From positions 23,038 through 87,037 of the forward strand of contig JAMCTA010000148.1 in NCBI GenBank assembly GCA_023381895.1: a stretch of 64,000 nt of DNA, written 5' to 3'. The position numbers and the translations under genes were made by a program. Position 1 is the first letter of the stretch. Every line of letters begins with the position of its first letter. Below are positions 26,247 through 33,710 of this stretch, one piece after another. The notes beneath the pieces are model-generated. The model was not told the origin of the DNA. It made no database searches and was given only the letters and a program-made list of their open reading frames with translations. Source of the stretch: Chloroflexota bacterium. GTDB lineage: Bacteria > Chloroflexota > UBA4733.

Positions 26247-26801
26247 TTACCCACGCGCCGGAACGTAGACACCCTCAGCCATGATCTTGGCTTGCAGCTT
26301 CATAACTGCGTCCAAGAGCTGCTCCGGCCGCGGAGGGCACCCTGGCACGTAGACGTCCACCGGGATGACACGATCGCATCCCTGTACAATCGCGTAGTTG
26401 TTGTAGATGCCACCGCAGGATGCGCAGTCGCCCATCGCGATCACCCACTTGGGATCAGCCATCTGATCGTAGAGCTGTCGCAGCACCGGAGCCATCTTCT
26501 GCGATAGCCGACCTGCCACGATGATGAGGTCAGCCTGACGCGGCGATGGGCGCATGAGTTCTGCCCCGAAGCGCCCCATATCATAGCGAGACGCCGCGGT
26601 GGCCATCATCTCCATCGCACAACAGGCCAGTCCAAAAGTGATCGGCCAGAGAGCAGAGCTACGCCCCCAGTTCACCAAACGATTCAAGTTGGTCAGCACA
26701 AACCCGGGGGCACCAGTCTTCCCAACACTTACCGTGGGGTTGCCACTCGGGTGAATTGGCAAGCGCGGCTTCACAGGAAGGGTCTCGCTGCTCACTCCCA
26801 T
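26247..26801 (-). CDS. nuoB: NADH-quinone oxidoreductase subunit B
   Basis: PSST-type subunit holding cluster N2 next to quinone, 184 residues. [11 protein letters not shown] provides the adjacent cysteines, [12 protein letters not shown] the third, and [20 protein letters not shown] the fourth. Its ATG overlaps the nuoA stop by ten bases. Full length. Confidence 0.97.
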   Translation of the reverse strand: MGVSSETLPVKPRLPIHPSGNPTVSVGKTGAPGFVLTNLNRLVNWGRSSALWPITFGLACCAMEMMATAASRYDMGRFGAELMRPSPRQADLIIVAGRLSQKMAPVLRQLYDQMADPKWVIAMGDCASCGGIYNNYAIVQGCDRVIPVDVYVPGCPPRPEQLLDAVMKLQAKIMAEGVYVPARG

Positions 26802-27160
26802 TCAAACGCTCCTTTTCGCCAGATGTAGTAGTACCCGATGAGCAACACAACGATGAAGATGAACATCTCGATGAAGCCAAACCAGCGTAGCTGGTGGTAG
26901 ATCACTGCCCAAGGGTAAAAGAAGACAGCCTCGATGTCGAAGACGAGGAAGAGCATCGCGTAGAGATAGAACTTGATGGGAAATCGGCGGCGAGCCGTTC
27001 CCACAGGAGACATGCCGCATTCGTAGGGAGCGAGCTTAGCCGCGGTAGGTCGCTTGGGACCCAAAAGAGAGGTGCCGGCAGCGAGAATGCCACTGAGCGC
27101 GAGCGCAACAGCAAGCATCACAAGTGCAGGAAAGTAACCAATGAGCATGGCGGTTTGCAT
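26792..27160 (-). CDS. nuoA: NADH-quinone oxidoreductase subunit A
   Basis: Small three-helix membrane subunit, 122 residues from the ATG at 27160 with GGGAGAG about ten bases upstream (a second ATG lies four codons in). Signatures are [20 protein letters not shown] and [20 protein letters not shown] with conserved acidic residues. First gene of the 14-gene operon; promoter listed separately. Confidence 0.95.
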   Translation of the reverse strand: MQTAMLIGYFPALVMLAVALALSGILAAGTSLLGPKRPTAAKLAPYECGMSPVGTARRRFPIKFYLYAMLFLVFDIEAVFFYPWAVIYHQLRWFGFIEMFIFIVVLLIGYYYIWRKGAFEWE

Positions 27161-27218
27161 CGCAGTGACACTCTCCCTATATCTAGGGGGATCCAGCACG
27201 CTTGTCTCCCAAGAATTC

Positions 27219-27248
27219 AGGATAGCACTCGGCTCAGCAATGGGTCAA
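27219..27248 (-). promoter_or_regulatory. Sigma-70 type promoter for the nuo operon
   Basis: On the minus strand TTGACC (27243-27248, five of six), an 18-base spacer, then TATCCT (27219-27224, four of six). It lies about 60 bases upstream of the nuoA ATG and only 40 bases from the 5' end of the divergent tRNA-Sec gene. Confidence 0.65.
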
Positions 27249-27289
27249 AGCGGAGCGGGCAGGCGGCGAATCCGGGTACCATACGTGGT

Positions 27290-27389
27290 GGAGGCATGCG
27301 GCATCCGGTGATGCCCCCGGTCTTCAAAACCGCGTGCGGGGTGCGACCGACGCGCCCCTGGTGGGTTCGACTCCCATATGCCTCCGCCA
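27290..27389 (+). tRNA. selC: tRNA-Sec (anticodon TCA)
   Basis: Selenocysteine tRNA of 100 bases with encoded CCA. The acceptor stem has 8 bp (GGAGGCAT with ATGCCTCC), the D stem has 6 bp (GGCATC with GATGCC around loop CGGT), and the anticodon loop is CTTCAAA with TCA at 27324-27326. A long variable arm follows (GGGGTGCG with CGCGCCCC), and the T loop is TTCGACT. These are the defining traits of bacterial tRNA-Sec, and the D-arm and anticodon-loop layout closely follow the E. coli gene. One oddity: the first anticodon-stem pair is C27317 opposite C33-equivalent 27333, a mismatch. It implies that the organism makes selenoproteins, but selA, selB and selD are not in this window. Confidence 0.96.
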
Positions 27390-27782
27390 TGCCCCCTAGC
27401 AAGGGTGAACCGGCCTCGTTCGATCCGTCAATCGAGAATTCTCTGGTGGCAATGTGGCTCAGTGTTCGGCCTGTTGACCGAGCGTTAGTGCGGGCACTTC
27501 GGTTCGACTACAACGGCGCGACACTACACCCATAAATGATGTGAGAAAGACTCGGAAACATTTGTCCCAAGCTGGGATGTGAAACGCCTGTTCAATGTGG
27601 CTCGTTCCTGGGTTTGAGCGCCTCTTTACCTCTTGGCCGTAGCACTCCTAGGCTTCCAGAAACGAGCGGGCCACAGGCCTGCTTCGTGCTGACGACGCAG
27701 CGCAGTGCTGTCCCGTGACCAGGATTATGGTACACTCCCGATTATATGGCATGATAACCAATTGTGGAAGTACATCGAGGAG
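27390..27782. other. 393-base gap between tRNA-Sec and vapB; no gene seen
   Basis: No open frame here looks like a protein. Near its right end is an extended -10 candidate, TG-G-TACACT (27728-27736), followed by an imperfect AT-rich palindrome (TTATATGGCATGATAA, about 27742-27757) that could be the VapB operator. I found no second copy of the tRNA-Sec 3' end that would mark an attachment site. Confidence 0.5.
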
Positions 27783-28037
27783 ATGCCAACTAGGGTTGTG
27801 CGGACAAGAATTGCCAATGGTGGCAGAGTCGTGATCCCTGCTGCATACCGCAGAGCCCTGGGCCTGCGCGTCGGCGATGAGGTGGTGCTGCAACTCCACG
27901 ATGACGAGGTGCGACTGTTGACACTCGACCAGGTCATCGCCCACGCGCAGCAGATCGTGGGCCGGCAGGTCCCTGCCGGGCGCTCCCTGGTCAATGAGCT
28001 GATCGCCGAGCGCCGGCTCGAGGCGCAGCGTGAGTAG
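27783..28037 (+). CDS. vapB: AbrB/SpoVT-type antitoxin (VapB-like)
   Basis: 84 residues; DNA-binding antitoxin of a VapBC module. The start is the ATG at 27783 with GAGGAG immediately upstream; the frame extends upstream but without family similarity. The swapped-hairpin domain is seen in RIANGGRVVIPAAYRRALGL and VGDEVVLQLHDDEVRLLTL (residues 8-48). The C-terminal region (VNELIAERRLEAQRE) is the likely toxin-binding helix. It overlaps the toxin by eight bases, so the pair is translationally coupled and probably autoregulated. Confidence 0.85.
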   Translation: MPTRVVRTRIANGGRVVIPAAYRRALGLRVGDEVVLQLHDDEVRLLTLDQVIAHAQQIVGRQVPAGRSLVNELIAERRLEAQRE

Positions 28038-28416
28038 CACCGTGCTGGATGCCTCGGCGCTCCTCGCATTGCTCCAGGCTGAGCAGGGCAGTAAGCAGGT
28101 ACGAGCTGCCCTCGCCACCGGCGCAGTGATGAGCGCTGTCAACCTGAGTGAGGTTGTTGCAAAGCTCAGCGAGCTCGACATGGAGGAAGCAGCGATCCGA
28201 TCGATACTGGAGCCCATTGGGCTCCACATTACTGCCTTCGATGCCGATGCAGCATATAGCGCCGGCCTGCTCCGCTCAGCGACGAAAGCAGCCGGCCTTC
28301 CCCTGGGTGATCGCGCCTGTCTGGGCTTGGCGCAGCGGCTGCGCCTGCCCGTGGTAACGGCCGATCGGGCCTGGCAGGACCTGTCGCTTGATGTCCCGAT
28401 CCGCGTGATCCGCTAA
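28030..28416 (+). CDS. vapC: PIN-domain ribonuclease toxin (VapC-like)
   Basis: 128 residues from a GTG overlapping vapB. PIN-fold acidic residues are in VLDASALLALL (D7), SEVVAKLSE (E41 region), LGDRACLGLAQRL (D98) and VVTADRAWQDL (D113-115), consistent with a Mg-dependent RNase. Normal VapC length and intact. The pair sits beside tRNA-Sec, and VapC toxins frequently cut tRNAs, but no specific link can be drawn from sequence. Confidence 0.88.
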   Translation: MSSTVLDASALLALLQAEQGSKQVRAALATGAVMSAVNLSEVVAKLSELDMEEAAIRSILEPIGLHITAFDADAAYSAGLLRSATKAAGLPLGDRACLGLAQRLRLPVVTADRAWQDLSLDVPIRVIR

Positions 28417-28704
28417 GGGAGTGCTGCTCTTCGGCGCCGACCTGCTTGCACCCGTGCCGTTTGGCCGGTGCAGCCATTACCGGGGACACTTCCGATTGAG
28501 TGCTGACCATCATTTTGTCCGTGGTGATCGGTAGTCACCGTGCTCTCAGGTGGACACGGTGCCAGGTAAGGGGATCGCACTTCCTGCCGGGTTGGCGAAG
28601 AGGATGCATCCGGACGTGTCCAGCAGGACAATGCCCTCCTCACAGCGCGATTCTACCTGATGGGCCGCCGCCGCGCCGCCCCCCACGCAGCTCCAAGGAG
28701 CCCC
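28417..28704. other. Intergenic region between vapC and coxA; nothing recognised
   Basis: Convergent region of 288 bases. It contains a short palindrome, GCTCCAAGGAGC at 28690-28701, just past the coxA stop, without a T-run. No protein-like frame found. Confidence 0.4.
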
Positions 28705-30375
28705 CTACCAGACGACCTTCCCAGGAATAGGCGGCCCAGGATGCACGATGAACTGCAGGAAGACTGGTCCATACCCGATCAGAATCAAGATCACGGTGAG
28801 GACGAACCACGGGCTGAGGCGATCGAGAAAGCCCGGCGTCTCCCCAGGACCGTGGATGCAGCCGGCGAACTGAGGTACATCCTGCTCCGCCTTCTTCGTC
28901 GCCACCATGGTCAGGATCAGGTTGAGTAAGAACAGCACCCCACTGATGGCCAGGATGGTTCCTCCCAACGCGACGAGAGGGAACAGCGAGGACCAGTTAC
29001 TCGGCGTGGCTGGCATAGTGCTCACGTCAGTCCGGCGTGGCAAGCCTTGGAGCCCAAGATAGTGGAGCGTAAAGGAAAAGATGACCATGCCGGCGAACCA
29101 GAGCCACACCTGTACCTGCGCCATTCTCCTGCTCGCAAGTGGACGTCCCGCTAGGTACGGCACGAGCCAATAGGCAATCCCCATGAAAGATAAAGTCACC
29201 GCCGATCCGACAGTCGTGTGGAAGTGACCTACGACGAAGACCGTATTGTGAACAAGGGCATTGAGGTTGTAAGAAGCCAGGATCAAGCCGCCGAAGCCAC
29301 CAAAAATGAACAGGATCATTCCAAGAAGCTGTGCGGCGACGGATGGATCACCCCAGGGAGTACGCCGCACCCAAGAGAACCAGAAGCGATCGCCGTGCGC
29401 CCAGCCCACACTCTCAAAGGACGCTACAAGCGAAAAGGCCGTCAACAGACTGGGAAAGAAAACGAGAAACGTGAAGAAAACCTCGATGAGCTTCGAGATC
29501 TGACTGACACCGGGATCCTCGAGTTGATGGTGTAGACCCACGGGGATAGAGAAGGCGAGGAACATGAGGAATCCGAAGCGTGCGACCGGATCACTGAACA
29601 ACCGACCGCCCATCTGCCGGGGCACGAGGGTATACCAGGAGACGTACGCTGGTAAGAGCCAGAAGTACACAATGGGATGACCCGTAAACCAGAACAGCGT
29701 CCGGTTGAGCTCCGGGTCGATGCCTGGTAGCAACCCCAGTGACCAGGGTATGAGCTGGAACACCATCTCTGCTGCAATGCCGATGCTCGCAATGCTCCAC
29801 ATGATCATCGTCACCACCGACATGAACGCCGGCAACGGCGTTCGCTCTCCAGGGTGCCCCTGCCGCCACGCGCGAAGAGACATGGCCATGTCTCCAGAGA
29901 TCGGCCAAGTTCCCGCCACCACCAGCGTCAGACCAATGTAGAAGAGTGGAGAGGCCTTGAGTGGGGGATAGAAGGTGTAGAGCACGCTCGCCGTGTTGCT
30001 GAGGATTGCGACCGCCGCCAGGACCAGCCCGACGAGCATCACCGACCAACTTGCCCACTGCACACGGCGGCTGAGCTCAGTCATCCCCAAGCTTCGAGCG
30101 GTGACATACGTGAGAAAGCCACAGATGAAGAAGGTTGTGAAGACGAGCGCTAGTAGAACGCCGTGGACGGTTAGTCCCTCGTAGTAGCTCACCTGAAGTG
30201 GATTCGGAATCGCTGCATTGACGACTTGGTAAAGGCTAATGCCGGCATAGTTGAGAGCCTGAAACAGGCCAAACAAGCCACCAAGCGCGAGAGCTACAAA
30301 GGCAACGGTGAGGTGACCCCCAATAAGACGGCGGAAGTTTCCCGTCAAAGGCTGCTCCGCAAACACAGCACTCAT
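28705..30375 (-). CDS. Cytochrome c oxidase subunit I, ba3 type
   Basis: Heme-copper oxidase catalytic subunit, 556 residues, about 13 helices; reduces oxygen to water and pumps protons. The start is the ATG at 30375, overlapping the subunit II stop as TAATG. The low-spin heme ligand lies in GLTVHGVLLAL. The CuB and cross-link region is FTGHPIVYFWLLPAYVSWYT, nearly identical in layout to the Thermus ba3 enzyme. The second ligand block is VFVVGHFHTTVGSAV. No D-channel signature of A-type enzymes is obvious, which supports the B-family (high oxygen affinity). The cluster has no subunit III, as expected for ba3. Confidence 0.93.
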   Translation of the reverse strand: MSAVFAEQPLTGNFRRLIGGHLTVAFVALALGGLFGLFQALNYAGISLYQVVNAAIPNPLQVSYYEGLTVHGVLLALVFTTFFICGFLTYVTARSLGMTELSRRVQWASWSVMLVGLVLAAVAILSNTASVLYTFYPPLKASPLFYIGLTLVVAGTWPISGDMAMSLRAWRQGHPGERTPLPAFMSVVTMIMWSIASIGIAAEMVFQLIPWSLGLLPGIDPELNRTLFWFTGHPIVYFWLLPAYVSWYTLVPRQMGGRLFSDPVARFGFLMFLAFSIPVGLHHQLEDPGVSQISKLIEVFFTFLVFFPSLLTAFSLVASFESVGWAHGDRFWFSWVRRTPWGDPSVAAQLLGMILFIFGGFGGLILASYNLNALVHNTVFVVGHFHTTVGSAVTLSFMGIAYWLVPYLAGRPLASRRMAQVQVWLWFAGMVIFSFTLHYLGLQGLPRRTDVSTMPATPSNWSSLFPLVALGGTILAISGVLFLLNLILTMVATKKAEQDVPQFAGCIHGPGETPGFLDRLSPWFVLTVILILIGYGPVFLQFIVHPGPPIPGKVVW

Positions 30376-30890
30376 TACTGCTGTCCTCCCACGATGACTT
30401 GTCCGATCATCGTCTGATGCCCGATCCCGCAATACTCCTGGCAGACGAAACGATAGGTTCCGGGTTTCGTGAAAGTGTAGGCCCCGTGAGAAATGTAACC
30501 GGGCTCAATCATGAGGTTGACGTTCGTGCCATCGATGAGCAGGCCGTGCATGACATCCCGGCTTACAATACTGAAGTGGACTCTTGCACCGACTGGAAGC
30601 TTGATAGTGTTCGGTGTCCACTGCCACGTCTGGACCACCATGGCGACATTGAACTCATTTGGCCCGACCTGTACGACACCAGGCTTATCGAATGGAGCCG
30701 TGGTGTCAATCTTCGCGGGATCGATGTACGTCGTCATGCCAGGCATCTGAGCACCTGCGACGAACGTCGTCACCAAGAGAGCAACGAACATGGCCACTGG
30801 CAATGCGATGCTTGGCAGTACCCATGCAGATTCAAGGAGATAGTCAGCGTAGTTTGGCCGCTGACCGTTCTTCGGCGCGTCTGGTTGCAC
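30375..30890 (-). CDS. Cytochrome c oxidase subunit II with CuA site, ba3 type
   Basis: 171 residues from a GTG that directly abuts the stop of the upstream small subunit. One N-terminal helix (SIALPVAMFVALLVTTFVAG) anchors a periplasmic cupredoxin domain. CuA ligands are in VMHGLLIDGTNVN (His) and CQEYCGIGHQTMIG (two Cys, His, Met). A single helix rather than two is typical of the ba3 class. It accepts electrons from cytochrome c and passes them to subunit I. Confidence 0.93.
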   Translation of the reverse strand: MQPDAPKNGQRPNYADYLLESAWVLPSIALPVAMFVALLVTTFVAGAQMPGMTTYIDPAKIDTTAPFDKPGVVQVGPNEFNVAMVVQTWQWTPNTIKLPVGARVHFSIVSRDVMHGLLIDGTNVNLMIEPGYISHGAYTFTKPGTYRFVCQEYCGIGHQTMIGQVIVGGQQ

Positions 30891-31019
30891 CTAGAACCCT
30901 CCCCTCTCAACAAGCATCACGTACATCCCGATCCATGCTGTTGTGGCGACCAGAAGAAACAAGACCACGAAGACAAAGGCGCCGCGAGGCATGAAAGGTT
31001 TCTTGCCTGGGTCCGACAC
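30891..31019 (-). CDS. Cytochrome ba3 oxidase subunit IIa (42 residues)
   Basis: Reading the minus strand from a GTG at 31019 gives MSDPGKKPFMPRGAF followed by a single hydrophobic helix (VFVVLFLLVATTAWIGMYVM) and a short LVERGGF tail, with stop at 30891-30893 directly before the subunit II start. An in-frame ATG at 30992 would give 33 residues. The size, one helix and position match subunit IIa of Thermus ba3 oxidase, which fills the place of a missing subunit II helix. The ribosome site is weak at either start. Too short to appear in most automatic annotations. Confidence 0.75.
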   Translation of the reverse strand: MSDPGKKPFMPRGAFVFVVLFLLVATTAWIGMYVMLVERGGF

Positions 31020-31563
31020 TGAATCTTAGTCCCTTCACAACTTCAAGAAACACCACGATGCACGTCAGATACGCCGAGTGAGCCCCTTAGTCGGGCACTA
31101 CGCGGGGATGCTTGAGCGCGGTGGCGTCGCATCGCTCGGTCAGAACAGGATCGATCCATCATCAAGACCTCAATGTTTGCCGTCAGCGCGGGACCGAGCT
31201 CACCGCCGGGCCAACCACTGAGTGGAACAAGCACGGCTTGCGGCCTTGTCTTCACGCTATTACTCTCAGCAACGTAGTCCGACTGCTGCCGTCTGAGGCT
31301 TCCAAGGGCGGGGATGCAGCGCTTCGTCCACTAAGAAACCCTGGTAAATCCGAGCGTAAGTGCTACACATGGGTGCGAATGTCCGCGTTAGGATAGCATA
31401 AGCCCAACAGGCAATTCAAACTAGCCGCTCTTAGACCGCAGAACTTGCGGGGTTTACCTCCTATTTACCGTGAATGACCTGACCTTCTACGAGAGTGCCG
31501 CACCATCATATTCGAAATGGTCGCTGAGATTGAGCGGCGATTTGACACAGAAGGGAATTCGAA
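31020..31563. other. 544-base intergenic region, no gene seen
   Basis: Holds the promoters for the cox genes (leftwards) and doxX (rightwards), but I could not pick convincing -35/-10 pairs. An 11-base motif ATTCGAAATGG occurs twice, at about 31510 and at 31556 next to the doxX start, the second overlapping its ribosome site region. Confidence 0.4.
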
Positions 31564-32181
31564 ATGGCCAGCGTCATCACCACCCCCCATCCGGCTGAGG
31601 TTCAGGATCCTCCGCTCGCCCGCTTCATCTTCGCTGACAGGCGGATGGCACCTTTTTGGACGATCGTGCGCTTGTACGTCGGCTGGCAGTGGTTTACGGC
31701 TGGAGTAGGAAAGCTCGACGGGACCGAGCCCGGCTGGGTTGGGGCAAAGGCCGGCACGAGCATGGCAGGCTTCGTCGCCCGCGCACTGAAGAACACGACC
31801 GGCGCACACCCGAGTGTCCAGCCTTACTACGCGTGGTTTCTGCAGCACCTCGTACAGCCCTACACCGCCCAGTGGTCATATGCAATTGCGTTCGGTGAGA
31901 CGCTCGTAGGCATTGGACTCATTGTGGGATTGTTTACGGGCATCGCCGCCTTCTTCGGTGGGCTGATGAACGCTAACTACCTGCTGGCCGGCGCCGTGAG
32001 TACGAACCCAGCGCTCTTCATCCTCGCTACGGGCCTTGTGTTGAGCTGGAAGATTGCCGGGCTGATCGGCCTGGATGCCATCGCCCTACCGCTTGTTGGC
32101 GTCCCAGGCACTCCTGGCAAGCTGTTCACACGAGGTGTACCTGCAGCAGTACCAGCAGCGGTCAAGGTGCCAACTCGCTGA
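31564..32181 (+). CDS. DoxX/DoxD-like membrane protein
   Basis: 205 residues, about four helices, with AAGGGA eight bases before the ATG. The opening RLYVGWQWFTAGVGKL is the DoxX signature. It is followed by SYAIAFGETLVGIGLIVGLF and MNANYLLAGAVSTNPALFI. Family members include the thiosulfate:quinone oxidoreductase subunit and proteins of unknown redox role. It stands alone between the cox operon (divergent) and a strong terminator. Substrate unknown; a sulfur role is only a possibility here. Confidence 0.85.
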   Translation: MASVITTPHPAEVQDPPLARFIFADRRMAPFWTIVRLYVGWQWFTAGVGKLDGTEPGWVGAKAGTSMAGFVARALKNTTGAHPSVQPYYAWFLQHLVQPYTAQWSYAIAFGETLVGIGLIVGLFTGIAAFFGGLMNANYLLAGAVSTNPALFILATGLVLSWKIAGLIGLDAIALPLVGVPGTPGKLFTRGVPAAVPAAVKVPTR

Positions 32182-32195
32182 TCCGGCGATGGTCG

Positions 32196-32234
32196 GGGGG
32201 AGATCCTCTTTGAGCGATCTCCCCCTCTCTTTTG
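32196..32234 (+). terminator. Rho-independent terminator of doxX
   Basis: Perfect 10-bp stem GGGGGAGATC (32196-32205) with GATCTCCCCC (32216-32225), 10-base loop, then TCTCTTTTG. Begins 14 bases after the doxX stop. Confidence 0.9.
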
Positions 32235-32240
32235 CTACCC

Positions 32241-32546
32241 TCTGTAGAGGGTGGTTCTCTCGGCTTACGCCTTAAGCTTTGGTGCCTTCGTCGAGAAGGA
32301 TCGAGCTACCGCCGCTGGAAAGGTCGCCGTGGCAGGCAGATCAACGCATGATGACACTCTCCGAGAGTGAAGGAGAACGTGGATCGAGCCGCAAACGCGC
32401 TCAGTACACCGGCTCGCCTCCAGGCACGTGTGGACACCGTTCCCTCTCAGGATGAGACGGCGGGTATCGACGCGGTAACTGAATGGCAAAGGACTGTGGC
32501 GTTCCGTTGAAGCGGACACGTATGTCCAGAGGGGGGCGGCTGAGAC
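32241..32546 (+). other. 306-base leader region of the ackA operon
   Basis: Contains a perfect 7-1-7 palindrome CACTCTCCGAGAGTG at 32355-32369, a possible operator. Right after it AAGGAG precedes a GTG at 32379 that opens a 43-codon frame (to 32510) with no recognisable similarity. Whether this small frame is translated is open; see findings. Confidence 0.4.
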
Positions 32547-33710
32547 ATGAGCAGCTCGAATGAAGGAGACACGATTCTCGTGCTCAACGCTGGCTCGACC
32601 AGTCTCAAGGTCACTGTTTTCAGCGGTGATGCTAGCGAAGAGATTGCTCACACTGAGCGAAGCTGGGCTGAGAGTGAGGCTGTCGACAGGAGCGATACTC
32701 ACGCCGTGGCTCTTGGCCAGATCCTGGGCGAGCTCGACTCTAAGAGCATTCGCGCCGTTGGTCACCGCATCGTGCACGGAGGCGGGCGCTTCATTGCTCC
32801 GGTCATTCTGAGCGACGCGATCATCCGCGAGCTCGAGTCCCTGACGCCGCTCGCTCCTCTTCACAACCCGCCAGCCATCGCTGCAATCAGAGCAGCTCGC
32901 CAGCACATTCCGATAGCGACACAAGTGGCAGCATTCGACACTGCATTCCACGCTACCTTGTCTCGTGATGCCTTCCTATACGGCGTGCCCTTCCAGTGGT
33001 TCACAAAATGGGGTATGCGCCGCTTCGGCTTTCATGGCCTGAGCTTCAGCTACTGTACGCGCAAGGCAGCAGAAATCCTTCGCCGTCCTCTGGAACAGCT
33101 CCGGTTGGTCATCTGTCACCTGGGTGGTGGCTGTTCCTTAGCTGCGGTTCGCTCCGGGAGAAGCGTCGACACCACGATGGGCTACACGCCAATGGATGGC
33201 CTGGTTATGGCGACGAGAAGCGGCAGTGTCGACCCCGGGCTTATTCTCGCTGCTCTGCGTGAGCGCAGCGTTTCCGCCCAGCAACTGGAGGAGATGCTCG
33301 AGACCCGGTCCGGTCTCTATGGGCTATCCGGCGCCACGGGAGATATGCGCGAGTTGCTTGAGCGACGGCTGCAGCACGATGAAGACGCTGAGCGCGCTAT
33401 CGGGGTGTTCATCTGGCGACTGCGTGCAGGCATTGCCGCGATGGCTGCGGCAACCGAAGGCGTTGACGCCATCGTCTTTACCGGTGGCATTGGTGAGCAC
33501 GCAAAGGTCATCCGCGAACAGGTGTGCACTTCTCTCTCTTGGCTCGGCATCCATTTGGATCAGCAACGCAACGCCGCTGCTAAGGCTGATACCATTGTCT
33601 CCACCTCAGACTCCGAAGTTGCCGTCCTCATCATCCACACCCGAGAGGACCTTGAAGTCGCTCTAGCCGTCCTTGCCGCTCTTGAACATCAAGGGAGTTC
33701 CGTGCCATGA
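32547..33710 (+). CDS. ackA: Acetate kinase
   Basis: Interconverts acetate plus ATP with acetyl phosphate; ASKHA-fold cytoplasmic enzyme, 387 residues. Motifs are [14 protein letters not shown] near the N-terminus, [71 protein letters not shown] and FTGGIGEHA, covering the phosphate loops and catalytic Arg/His residues. It overlaps the next gene (Pat-like) by four bases. No phosphotransacetylase gene is present nearby. The downstream CoA-ligase homologue may supply a different route between acetate and acetyl-CoA. Confidence 0.93.
   Translation: MSSSNEGDTILVLNAGSTSLKVTVFSGDASEEIAHTERSWAESEAVDRSDTHAVALGQILGELDSKSIRAVGHRIVHGGGRFIAPVILSDAIIRELESLTPLAPLHNPPAIAAIRAARQHIPIATQVAAFDTAFHATLSRDAFLYGVPFQWFTKWGMRRFGFHGLSFSYCTRKAAEILRRPLEQLRLVICHLGGGCSLAAVRSGRSVDTTMGYTPMDGLVMATRSGSVDPGLILAALRERSVSAQQLEEMLETRSGLYGLSGATGDMRELLERRLQHDEDAERAIGVFIWRLRAGIAAMAAATEGVDAIVFTGGIGEHAKVIREQVCTSLSWLGIHLDQQRNAAAKADTIVSTSDSEVAVLIIHTREDLEVALAVLAALEHQGSSVP

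Noticed and set aside
27390..27782. Search for an attachment site repeat of the tRNA-Sec 3' end
   Set aside because: No second copy of the T-arm/acceptor segment was seen by eye in the window.
28417..28704. Possible insertion-sequence remnant right of vapC
   Set aside because: No terminal inverted repeats, target duplication or transposase-like frame could be supported.
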